The notes below the pieces were generated by a model. That model was not told the origin of the DNA, ran no database searches, and saw only the letters and a program-made list of their open reading frames with translations. From assembly GCA_013817555.1 (NCBI GenBank), contig JACDCN010000047.1:1-11032 (forward strand): DNA of 11,032 bases. The letters are read 5' to 3'. Every line of letters starts with the position of its first letter. Positions within the stretch are counted from its first letter, which is position 1. Positions 5,280 to 11,032 of this stretch are shown here, in pieces. A program made the position numbers and the translations under genes. The stretch is from Actinomycetota bacterium. Lineage in GTDB: Bacteria > Actinomycetota > Thermoleophilia > Gaiellales > Gaiellaceae.

Positions 5280-6449
5280 ATGAGCAGGGCCGTCGTTCTC
5301 GCCGCCGTCAGGACGCCCGTGGGTCGTTATGGCGGCGCGCTCGCGCACATTCGGCCCGACGATCTAGCTGCTCGCGCGATCGCAGCCGCCGTCGAGCGGG
5401 CGGGCATTGAACCCGCCGCGATCGAGGACGTGTACTTCGGGTGCGCCAACCAAGCGGGCGAGGACAATCGCAACGTCGCACGCATGGCCGTCTTGCTCGC
5501 GGGCCTCCCGGACTCCGTCGCAGGGGTCACCGTCAACCGACTCTGCGCGTCGGGTCTATCGGCTGTCGTCTCCGCTTCCCACGCGATCATCGCGGGTGAC
5601 GCGGAAATCGTGGTGGCGGGCGGAGTCGAGTCGATGAGCCGAGCCCCTCTCGTGATGGCGAAGCCGGAGAAGGCTTTTCCGCGTGGTAACCAAACCGTCT
5701 GGGACACCACGCTCGGGTGGCGCTTCCCCAACCCCCGTCACGAGGAGCTGTTTCCGCTCGAGTCGATGGGCGAGACGGGCGAGAACGTCGCCGAACGTTG
5801 GGGCGTCTCGCGTGAGGATCAGGACGCCTTCGCGCTCCGGTCACAGGAGCGCTGGGCGGCGGCGCATGCGGCGGGCCGCTTCGAGGATGAGATCGTGGCT
5901 GTAGGAGATGTCGGCGTCGACGAGCACCCCCGCCCGGAAACTACCGCGCTCGCGCTGGCCGGGCTGAAGTCCGCTTTTCGCAAGGGCGGGACGATCACCG
6001 CAGGAAATGCGGCCGGGCTGAACGACGGTGCCGCTGCGCTCGTGGTCGCGAGCGAGAAGAAGGCGAACGAGCTCGGAGTCGCGCCTCTCGGCGCCTTCGT
6101 CGGGAGCGCCGTGGCGGGAGTCGATCCACGCGTGATGGGCGTCGGTCCGGTACCGGCGGTGCGCAAGCTCCTCGATCGCCTCGAGATCGAGCCCGGCCAG
6201 CTCGATCTCGTCGAGCTGAACGAGGCGTTTGCCTCGCAGAGCCTCGTCGTCATCCGCGAGCTGGGGCTGGATCCCGAGAAAGTGAACGTGAACGGCGGCG
6301 CCATCGCCATGGGGCATCCGCTGGGGATGAGCGGCGCCCGGCTCGTGGTCTCGCTCCTGCACGAGCTCGGGCGACGGGAAGGCCGCTATGGACTGGCCAC
6401 GCTCTGCGTCGGCGTCGGCCAAGGCGTGGCGGCGCTCTTCGAGCGTTAG
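5280..6449 (+). CDS. Thiolase (acetyl-CoA C-acyltransferase / beta-ketoadipyl-CoA thiolase type)
   Basis: This 389-residue protein is full length for the thiolase family, which cleaves 3-oxoacyl-CoA with CoA or condenses two acyl-CoAs. The catalytic residues are all present: the nucleophile Cys89 in VNRLCASGLSAV, His346 in GGAIAMGHPLGMSGAR and Cys376 in LCVGVGQG. NEAFASQ (about 314-320) and DEHPRPETT with ITAGNAAGLNDGAAAL (about 214-253) are also typical, the latter resembling catabolic thiolases such as PcaF/PaaJ. The frame is open upstream from 5217, but homology begins at MSRAVVLAAVRTPVGRY, so ATG 5280 is the start. There is no Shine-Dalgarno site; TAGCGT (5267-5272, overlapping the mqnD stop) ends 7 nt before the ATG, so either a leaderless transcript or readthrough from mqnD is possible. 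A GC-rich hairpin follows the gene. The exact acyl chain and pathway are not determinable here. Confidence 0.93.
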   Translation: MSRAVVLAAVRTPVGRYGGALAHIRPDDLAARAIAAAVERAGIEPAAIEDVYFGCANQAGEDNRNVARMAVLLAGLPDSVAGVTVNRLCASGLSAVVSASHAIIAGDAEIVVAGGVESMSRAPLVMAKPEKAFPRGNQTVWDTTLGWRFPNPRHEELFPLESMGETGENVAERWGVSREDQDAFALRSQERWAAAHAAGRFEDEIVAVGDVGVDEHPRPETTALALAGLKSAFRKGGTITAGNAAGLNDGAAALVVASEKKANELGVAPLGAFVGSAVAGVDPRVMGVGPVPAVRKLLDRLEIEPGQLDLVELNEAFASQSLVVIRELGLDPEKVNVNGGAIAMGHPLGMSGARLVVSLLHELGRREGRYGLATLCVGVGQGVAALFER

Positions 6450-6458
6450 GACGAGGAA

Positions 6459-6484
6459 CGGGGTCTGGCTTCAGGCAGACCCCG
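6459..6484. terminator. GC-rich hairpin after the thiolase gene
   Basis: CGGGGTCTG (6459-6467) and CAGACCCCG (6476-6484) are exact reverse complements, making a 9-bp stem with an 8-nt loop. It lies 9 bp after the thiolase stop and 22 bp before the aldehyde dehydrogenase ATG. No T tract follows, so it is not a classic intrinsic terminator, but stable stems without T tracts are proposed to terminate in high-GC Actinobacteria. It probably separates the mqnD-thiolase unit from the next one. Confidence 0.55.
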
Positions 6485-6493
6485 GCGTAGCGG

Positions 6494-6506
6494 TATCGTC
6501 CACGCG
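6494..6506 (+). promoter_or_regulatory. Possible -10 box of a leaderless aldehyde dehydrogenase transcript
   Basis: TATCGT at 6494-6499 fits TAnnnT and ends 7 nt before the ATG at 6507; no Shine-Dalgarno sequence is present between. It directly follows the terminator-like hairpin, where a new promoter is expected. No clear -35 box is seen. The evidence is a short motif in a sensible place. Confidence 0.35.
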
Positions 6507-7976
6507 ATGGCAATCGCTACCGATCGCGAGTACGGGCTCTTCATCGGTGGGGAGCTGACCGAGCCCGCGGCGGGCGAGGTGCGCGAGCTCACCGAGCCGG
6601 CGACCGGCGCGCTGCTGGCCCGCGCGGCGATGGCGGGGGAGGCCGATGTCGACAGAGCGGTAGAGGCCGCACGCGGCGCGCTCGACGGAGACTGGGGAAA
6701 GACTTCCGGAACCGAGCGATCCCGCCTCTTGCACGCGCTAGCCGACGCGATCGCGTCCAACCGCGCCGAGCTCGCGGAGCTCGAGTCGCGCAACGTGGGC
6801 AAGGCGATCTCTTCCGTCAAGGCGGAGCTCCACCAGGCGGTCGAGAACTTTCGCTACTACGCCTCCGCGATCGCGACGATCGGCGGGCGCGCCAATCCGA
6901 TCGGCGGCTCACTTCTCTTCTACTCACTGAAGGAGCCGGTCGGCGTGGCCGGGCAGATCGTGCCTTGGAACTACCCGCTGATGATGGCGACGTGGAAGCT
7001 CGCACCGGCGCTCGCGGCGGGGTGCTCCGTCGTTTTGAAGCCCGATCCCCAGACGCCGTTGACCGCCATTCGCCTAGGCGAGCTCGCGGCCGAGGTCGGC
7101 TTCCCGGCGGGCGCACTCAACGTCGTGCCCGGTGACGGGCCGACGACCGGCGCGTACCTGGTGCGCCATCCCGGAGTGGACAAGATCGCCTTCACCGGGT
7201 CGACCAAGACCGGCGGCGAGATCATGCGATTGGCCTCCGACCCGGTGAAGCGGATCACACTCGAGCTCGGTGGGAAGAGCCCGAATCTGATCTTCGCCGA
7301 CGCCGACCTCGCGAGCGCGATCCCGAGCTCTGCGTGGGCGATCTACTACTCGGCCGGCCAGAGCTGCGAGGCGCGGTCACGGCTGCTCGTGGAGAAGCCG
7401 ATCTACGACGAGGTCGTCTCCAAGCTGGCGGAGCTCGCGGGCGCGATCCGTGTCGGCGACCCGCTCGACAAGGAGACACAGATGGGCTCGCTGATCTCCA
7501 CCGGTCATCGTGAGCGCGTGCACGGATTCGTCGAGCGCGGAACCGGTGAAGGTGCGGAAGTCGTGGCGGGCGGCGCGGTTCCCGAGGGTGCGGGAGCGTT
7601 CTATCCGCCCACCGTCGTCGCGGCTTCGAATGAGCTCGAGATTGCCCAGGAAGAGGTGTTCGGCCCCGTTGTCGCCGTCACTGCGTTCGAGGACGAGAAG
7701 GACGCGATCCGGATCGCGAACGACGTGCGTTACGGGCTGATGGCGACCGTGTGGACCGGCGATCCGGCACGCGGTCACAGGATCGCCGCGCGCATCAAGT
7801 CGGGAACGGTCGGGATCAACATGCCGTACACGGCTTTCCCCGGGATCCCGTTCGGCGGCTACAAGCAGTCCGGCTTCGGCCGCGAGCTCGGGCTCGAGTC
7901 GCTCGAGCTCTATCTGGAGACGAAGAGCGTCGTCGTCTCTACGGGCTTGCGCCCGATCAATCCGTTCGGCCTCTAA
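6507..7976 (+). CDS. NAD(P)-dependent aldehyde dehydrogenase
   Basis: This 489-residue protein is a full-length class ALDH, oxidising an aldehyde to its acid with NAD(P)+ in the cytosol. It shows Asn155 in VPWNYPLMM, Lys178 in VVLKPDPQTP (the family commonly has KPSEQTP or KPAEQTP), the cofactor motif FTGSTKTGG (229-237), the general base Glu253 in TLELGGKSPN, and the nucleophile Cys287 in SAGQSCEAR. The C-terminal oligomerisation stretch is present (PFGGYKQSGFGRELGLESLELYLETKSV). It resembles betaine-aldehyde and gamma-aminobutyraldehyde dehydrogenases, but the substrate cannot be assigned. The start ATG matches the family N-terminus. Its stop is 2 nt before the cysteine synthase remnant; with the genes beyond it may once have formed an operon. 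Confidence 0.94.
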   Translation: MAIATDREYGLFIGGELTEPAAGEVRELTEPATGALLARAAMAGEADVDRAVEAARGALDGDWGKTSGTERSRLLHALADAIASNRAELAELESRNVGKAISSVKAELHQAVENFRYYASAIATIGGRANPIGGSLLFYSLKEPVGVAGQIVPWNYPLMMATWKLAPALAAGCSVVLKPDPQTPLTAIRLGELAAEVGFPAGALNVVPGDGPTTGAYLVRHPGVDKIAFTGSTKTGGEIMRLASDPVKRITLELGGKSPNLIFADADLASAIPSSAWAIYYSAGQSCEARSRLLVEKPIYDEVVSKLAELAGAIRVGDPLDKETQMGSLISTGHRERVHGFVERGTGEGAEVVAGGAVPEGAGAFYPPTVVAASNELEIAQEEVFGPVVAVTAFEDEKDAIRIANDVRYGLMATVWTGDPARGHRIAARIKSGTVGINMPYTAFPGIPFGGYKQSGFGRELGLESLELYLETKSVVVSTGLRPINPFGL

Positions 7977-7978
7977 AA

Positions 7979-8168
7979 GTGGCCGCTGGCGTGCTCGAGA
8001 CGATCGGCTCGACGCCGGTCGTCCAGTCGAGCGCCTGGTCGGAGCCGGGCCGGAGCCGATCTCACCGTTGCGCTCCAGCTGGCGCGGGAGCTCGGGTCCG
8101 ACAAGCGCATCGCGACGCCGCTCGTCGACTCCGGCCTCAAGTACCTGGGCGGCGATCTCTACTCCTGA
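7979..8168 (+). pseudogene. Cysteine synthase (O-acetylserine sulfhydrylase) remnant with large internal deletion
   Basis: From a GTG at 7979 the frame reads VLETIGSTPVVQ, the hallmark N-terminus of PLP-dependent cysteine synthases (usually LETIGNTPLVRL). A different frame from 8058 reads DLTVALQLARELG, then RIATPLVDSGLKYL and GDLYS, ending in TGA at 8166-8168; this matches the C-terminal helix-strand and DSG.KYL...DLY ending of the same family. Between them a third frame reads ERLVGAG, like the residues that follow the N-terminal motif. Only about 60 of roughly 300 codons survive. The PLP lysine (SIKDR motif), substrate loop (TSGNTG) and phosphate loop are all gone, so no enzyme can be made. 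It is a deletion-derived remnant of the gene that originally lay between the dehydrogenase and the MFS transporter. The last bases still precede the MFS start and may supply its translation signal. Confidence 0.8.
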
Positions 8169-8169
8169 G

Positions 8170-9327
8170 GTGAATTGTTACCGCTGGGCGGTCCTGGCGG
8201 CCGGCACGGCTGCGACGGCGAGCTCCGCTGCGCTTGGCATCGGGCTTCCTGTGCTCGTCCCGACGCTGCGCGAGGAGTACTCGCTCTCGCTGGGGCAGAT
8301 CGGTTTCTTGCTCGCCGCGGGGTGGATCGGGACGGCGGTGACCCTCCTGCCCTGGGGACTCGCGGCAGATCGCTTCGGCGAGCGGATGGTGTTGGCCGCC
8401 GGCCTCCTGGTCTGCGCCGCGTCGATCGTGGGAGCGGCCTTCGCGTCTTCGTTATCGGAGCTTCTGCTGTTCCTCGCGATCTCGGGAGCAGCCGGTGCGA
8501 GCGTCAACTCGGCGAGCGGCCGCGCAGTCATGCACTGGTTTGCCGCCGACGAGCGCGGGCTGGCACTCGGAATCCGGCAGACGGCGATCCCGTTAGGGGG
8601 GCTGGTCGCCGCGCTCACGCTTCCGGCGCTCGCAGCGGCTGGCGGCTCGAAGGCTGCGTTTCTCTTTCTCGCCGGGCTCTGCGCGGCGGGAGCGCTCGTG
8701 GGTGCGCTGGTGCTGCGGGGGCGCGAGGCGCTCGACGGGATCGAGTCAGAGTCGATCGTGCGAACGCTCGCAGACGGCAAGCTGTGGAGGTTGTCGCTGG
8801 GCAGCGGCCTCTACCTCTACGCCCAAGCCGCCGTGATCGGCTTCGGCGTCCTTTTTCTCCACGACCAACACGGCCTCTCGGAGGGCAAAGCCGCTCTCGT
8901 CATCGCCGCGTCCCAGGTGCTCGCCGTTGCGTTTCGCATCGGAGCCGGACGCTGGTCAGACGTCATGGGCGCACGTGTCGTTCCGCTCCGACGCATAGGC
9001 CTAGCGGTCGCGGCCGTGATGGTGCTTACGGCAGTGCTCGCAGGCGGTCCGCTCGAGCTCCTCGTGCCTGCGCTCGCCCTTGCCGGCGGGCTGACGATGG
9101 CGTGGAACGGCCTCTCGTTCACCGCCGCCGCCGAGCTCGCGGGCCCGGTGCGCAGCGGAGCTGCGATCGGATTTCAGCAGACGGTGTTGGCAGGCATCGG
9201 GGTTGGCGCGCCGGTGCTGTTCGCAACCACCGTGTCCAGCGGCTCGTGGACCGTGGCGTTCGCTCTCTCTGCGCTGTTCCCGCTCGTCGGCTGGTGGGCG
9301 CTGCGGCCGCTTGCCGAGCGGCGGTAA
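8170..9327 (+). CDS. Major facilitator superfamily transporter
   Basis: This about 385-residue integral membrane protein has roughly twelve hydrophobic segments, in two halves separated by a polar loop near GREALDGIESESIVRTLADGKLW. The loop between helices 2 and 3 carries the MFS signature GLAADRFGERMVL, and a related motif GRWSDVMGARVVPLRR appears in the second half. HWFAADERGLALGIRQTAIPLGG is typical of drug/metabolite MFS proteins of actinobacteria. It should move a small solute across the inner membrane using the proton gradient; substrate unknown. The open frame extends back to 8068 but that part is the decayed cysteine synthase; the GTG at 8170, 1 nt after that remnant's stop, gives the normal N-terminus NCYRWAVLAAG just ahead of helix 1. 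No strong ribosome-binding site is seen. It is followed after 11 bp by the GNAT gene and then the M20 hydrolase, suggesting uptake of the hydrolase's substrate. Confidence 0.9.
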   Translation: MNCYRWAVLAAGTAATASSAALGIGLPVLVPTLREEYSLSLGQIGFLLAAGWIGTAVTLLPWGLAADRFGERMVLAAGLLVCAASIVGAAFASSLSELLLFLAISGAAGASVNSASGRAVMHWFAADERGLALGIRQTAIPLGGLVAALTLPALAAAGGSKAAFLFLAGLCAAGALVGALVLRGREALDGIESESIVRTLADGKLWRLSLGSGLYLYAQAAVIGFGVLFLHDQHGLSEGKAALVIAASQVLAVAFRIGAGRWSDVMGARVVPLRRIGLAVAAVMVLTAVLAGGPLELLVPALALAGGLTMAWNGLSFTAAAELAGPVRSGAAIGFQQTVLAGIGVGAPVLFATTVSSGSWTVAFALSALFPLVGWWALRPLAERR

Positions 9328-9338
9328 TACTCACCGCG

Positions 9339-9800
9339 ATGCGGGTGCGCCTTCGAGAGCTCCTCGACGACGAGCTGCCGGAGTGGCTGGCTGCGGCGCG
9401 TCGCTTCTACGTGGATGATCTCGAGCGCAACGCCGGAATGACCTCCGCTGAGGCTGAGGATAAAGCGCGACGCGATCACGAGTCACTCTTTCCTGATGGA
9501 AAGCCGAAAGAGGGTCAACATCTGTTCGCGATCGAAGACGAGAGCGGCGAGGCGATCGGGAGACTTTTCTTTGCGACGCGACCGGCCGGCCTTTGGCTGT
9601 ACGAGCTCGAGCTCGAGGAGAGGGTTCGTGGTACTGGCCTGGGCCGTGAGGCGATGCTCGCCTTCGAGGACCTCGCGCGGGAACTCGGCGCGGCAAAGGT
9701 CACACTGAACGTCTTCGGCGGTAACGAAGTTGCAAGGTCCCTGTATCGCTCGCTCGGATACGCCGAGGAAGCGTTGCAAATGGGAAAGCGGCTCGCGTGA
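9339..9800 (+). CDS. GNAT-family N-acetyltransferase
   Basis: This 153-residue protein has the GNAT fold pattern: an N-terminal strand/helix region (VRLRELLDDELPEWL), beta strands around LFAIEDESGEAIGRLFF (about 62-78) and LWLYELELEERVRGTGLG (about 85-102), where RGTGLG is the acetyl-CoA pyrophosphate-binding motif A. The family ending GAAKVTLNVFGGNEVARSLYRSLGY (about 117-141) follows. It should transfer an acetyl group from acetyl-CoA to an amine; the acceptor is unknown. The ATG at 9339 is chosen because upstream in-frame sequence is the arginine-rich shadow of the MFS gene. The stop overlaps the start of the M20 hydrolase (GTGA), and the MFS gene ends 11 bp upstream, so the three are probably one operon. 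Confidence 0.92.
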   Translation: MRVRLRELLDDELPEWLAAARRFYVDDLERNAGMTSAEAEDKARRDHESLFPDGKPKEGQHLFAIEDESGEAIGRLFFATRPAGLWLYELELEERVRGTGLGREAMLAFEDLARELGAAKVTLNVFGGNEVARSLYRSLGYAEEALQMGKRLA

Positions 9801-10813
9801 GGGTCTCGAAGCGGCTCGAACAGCTTTACGCGATTGGTGGCGGGCCGGGCGCGAACCGGCCGCACGGGAGGGCCGAGGAGGACGCCGCCCACGAGTTCGC
9901 TGGGGGATGGATGAAGGAGGCAGGGCTCGCGGTCGAGGTTGATCAGAGCGGCAACCTGCTGGGGCGCTCTCCAGTAGGCGCGGACGTCTGGGTCGGCTCG
10001 CACCTCGACACGGTGCCTCGGGGTGGCCGCTTCGACGGCGCGCTTGGTGTCGTGGCCGGGATCGAGGCAGTCGAGCGGGTCGGATGTGGAGCTGTCGTCG
10101 TCTTCCGGGGGGAGGAGGTCGGGTGTATCGGGAGCCGCGCACTCGTCGTTCGGGGTGGCCCGCTCCCGCGCGCGTTCCTCGAGCTCCACATCGAGCAAGG
10201 GCCGGTTCTCGAGCGGGCGGGCGCTCCCGTCGGGGTCGTCACGAGCATCGTCGGCTACGCGCGAGGCGAGCTTCTCTTCGAGGGCCGCGCGGGTCACGCC
10301 GGAACAACGCCGATGGACGTGCGAGACGACGCGCTCGTCGCCGCAGCCGAGGCGATTCTCCAGGTCAGGGAAGCCGCAGTGCGGATCGACGGCGCGGTGG
10401 CCACCGTGGGTCAGCTCGCCGTCGAGCCCGGTGGGAGCAACGTCATCCCCGAACGCGTTCGCATCTCAGTGGATGCGCGAGCCCCTCATGCGAGACGACT
10501 CGACGAGCTGATCGCTGCCATTGGCTTCGAGCCGGTTCACCGGACACCACCGTCAGCGATGGCGGAAGAGCCGAGGCGAATCCTGCTGGAGGAGATCGTC
10601 AGCCGTGGTCTACCGGCGATCGAGCTTCCCTCGGGAGCCGGCCACGACGCCGGCATCCTTGCAGCCGCGGGCGTGCCGAGCGCGATGCTCTTTGTGCGGA
10701 GCTTGAACGGCGGACTCAGCCACTCTCCGGACGAGCTTTCCTCAGAGGAGGACATAGAGCTCGCTGTGGACGTCCTAGCCGACGCCCTTCGTCGTCTTGC
10801 GTCCGCAGCGTGA
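9797..10813 (+). CDS. M20-family amidase, hydantoinase/carbamoylase type (compact form)
   Basis: This 338-residue metallohydrolase belongs to the family of N-carbamoyl-L-amino-acid hydrolase and allantoate amidohydrolase, binuclear enzymes that cleave a C-N bond in carbamoyl or ureido compounds. Metal ligands are recognisable: His69 in GSHLDTVPRGG, Asp80 in RFDGALG, Glu106/107 in RGEEVG, His131 in ELHIEQGP and a C-terminal His309 in SHSPDE; His283 in SGAGHDA is also conserved. The lid/dimerisation domain (GHAGTTPMDVRDDAL, then VEPGGSNVIPE) is present. Family members are usually near 400-415 residues. Here the stretch between the Glu pair and ELHIEQGP is only about 23 residues, so an insertion normally present has been lost. 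The GTG start overlaps the GNAT stop. The preceding MFS transporter and the DUF3830-like neighbour fit catabolism of a ureido- or hydantoin-like compound, but that is inference. Confidence 0.88.
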   Translation: MRVSKRLEQLYAIGGGPGANRPHGRAEEDAAHEFAGGWMKEAGLAVEVDQSGNLLGRSPVGADVWVGSHLDTVPRGGRFDGALGVVAGIEAVERVGCGAVVVFRGEEVGCIGSRALVVRGGPLPRAFLELHIEQGPVLERAGAPVGVVTSIVGYARGELLFEGRAGHAGTTPMDVRDDALVAAAEAILQVREAAVRIDGAVATVGQLAVEPGGSNVIPERVRISVDARAPHARRLDELIAAIGFEPVHRTPPSAMAEEPRRILLEEIVSRGLPAIELPSGAGHDAGILAAAGVPSAMLFVRSLNGGLSHSPDELSSEEDIELAVDVLADALRRLASAA

Positions 10814-10842
10814 CTGACGCCCGAAGGACAATCACTCTCTCT

Positions 10843-11032
10843 CTATGTCTCGCGGAAGACGATCTCCTGAGCGCCGTCCCAGAGCATCCGGCGACCGAGC
10901 TCGCGCAGCTGCTCGTCTCCTTCGACGATCGTCGCGAAGTGGTTCCCGGCAAGGGCGCCGGCTTTGCTCGCGAACGCGACGTAGCCGTACGCGAGCAAGA
11001 GCTCGGTCTCGCTGACTCCGCCGGGGTAGAAG
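10843..11032 (-). CDS. DUF3830-like protein, C-terminal end (partial)
   Basis: I read this from the minus strand; 62 residues and a TAG at 10845-10843 are inside the window and the start lies beyond the edge. The visible part begins FYPGGVSETELLLAYG, then FASKAGALAGNHFATI and LRELGRRMLWDGAQEIVF. The PGG.SE.E...YG and FASK.G.LAGNHF.TI blocks match my memory of DUF3830, a family of small proteins with a cyclophilin-like fold whose biochemical role is not established. It faces the M20 hydrolase tail to tail, 29 bp apart, with no clear hairpin in the gap. Sure of the coding frame, less sure of the family name because only the end is visible. Confidence 0.7.
   Translation of the reverse strand, partial: FYPGGVSETELLLAYGYVAFASKAGALAGNHFATIVEGDEQLRELGRRMLWDGAQEIVFRET

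Noticed and set aside
4400..5281. Long minus-strand frame opposite mqnD (293 codons)
   Set aside because: The plus strand encodes recognisable MqnD motifs over the whole length; the minus frame has none and is the usual antisense opening in high-GC DNA.
6540..7915. Very frequent GAGCTC/CGAGCTCG words, especially around 7880-7915
   Set aside because: They fall in frame as Glu-Leu and related codons in a genome preferring GAG and CTC, so they reflect codon use and not a repeat element.
7751..8173. Plus-strand frame crossing the end of the aldehyde dehydrogenase into the cysteine synthase remnant
   Set aside because: The first half is a shadow of the dehydrogenase C-terminus and the second half only briefly matches cysteine synthase before losing frame, so it is not a gene.
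8175..9338. Long Arg-rich frame fused in front of the GNAT gene
   Set aside because: It is the out-of-frame shadow of the MFS transporter; the acetyltransferase fold begins at the ATG at 9339.
1..11032. tRNA, rRNA, CRISPR or insertion-sequence features
   Set aside because: I saw no cloverleaf-like segment, no regularly spaced direct repeats, no transposase motif and no terminal inverted repeats with target duplications.

Overview
The window is high-GC DNA with tightly packed genes, many GTG starts, few Shine-Dalgarno sequences and many apparent leaderless starts. It also carries a futalosine-pathway menaquinone gene (mqnD type). Together these suggest a high-GC actinobacterial-type genome, possibly a Thermoleophilia-like (Solirubrobacterales/Gaiellales) lineage. 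That placement is inference from style and gene content, not from any marker gene.

Left part (1-2206, minus strand): a compact four-gene unit encodes, in transcription order, an ECF-type sigma factor (1583-2137), an unrecognised 83-residue protein (1331-1582), a signal-less subtilisin-family (S8) peptidase with an intact triad (442-1290), and a GAF-domain protein that runs off the window (1-445). The genes abut or overlap (TAG|ATG between the first two, GTGA overlap between the last two). A 20-bp imperfect dyad sits exactly on the sigma factor start codon, with a second perfect hairpin just upstream. This cytoplasmic sigma/small protein/protease/GAF module is the best candidate here for an undescribed regulatory system.

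Middle (2204-4410): an FTCD_C-type cyclodeaminase/cyclohydrolase (minus) diverges from an ornithine cyclodeaminase/mu-crystallin family protein (plus). The FTCD_C gene has no ATG, GTG or TTG that would keep its PGGGS motif, so a CTG start is likely. Next, two short unrecognised genes (81 aa minus, 113 aa plus) diverge across only 24 bp.

Centre and right, plus strand (4430-10813): an MqnD-like 1,4-dihydroxy-6-naphthoate synthase is followed 10 bp later by a thiolase. A GC-rich hairpin separates these from an aldehyde dehydrogenase. Immediately after it lies a heavily deleted cysteine synthase remnant (only the extreme N- and C-terminal ends survive). Then come an MFS transporter, a GNAT acetyltransferase and a compact M20-family amidase/carbamoylase-type hydrolase; these three are 11 bp apart or overlapping and look like one operon for uptake and hydrolysis of a small N-containing compound. 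At the right edge a convergent minus-strand gene ends; its C-terminus looks like the DUF3830 family.

No tRNA, rRNA, CRISPR array, insertion sequence or replication origin was seen.
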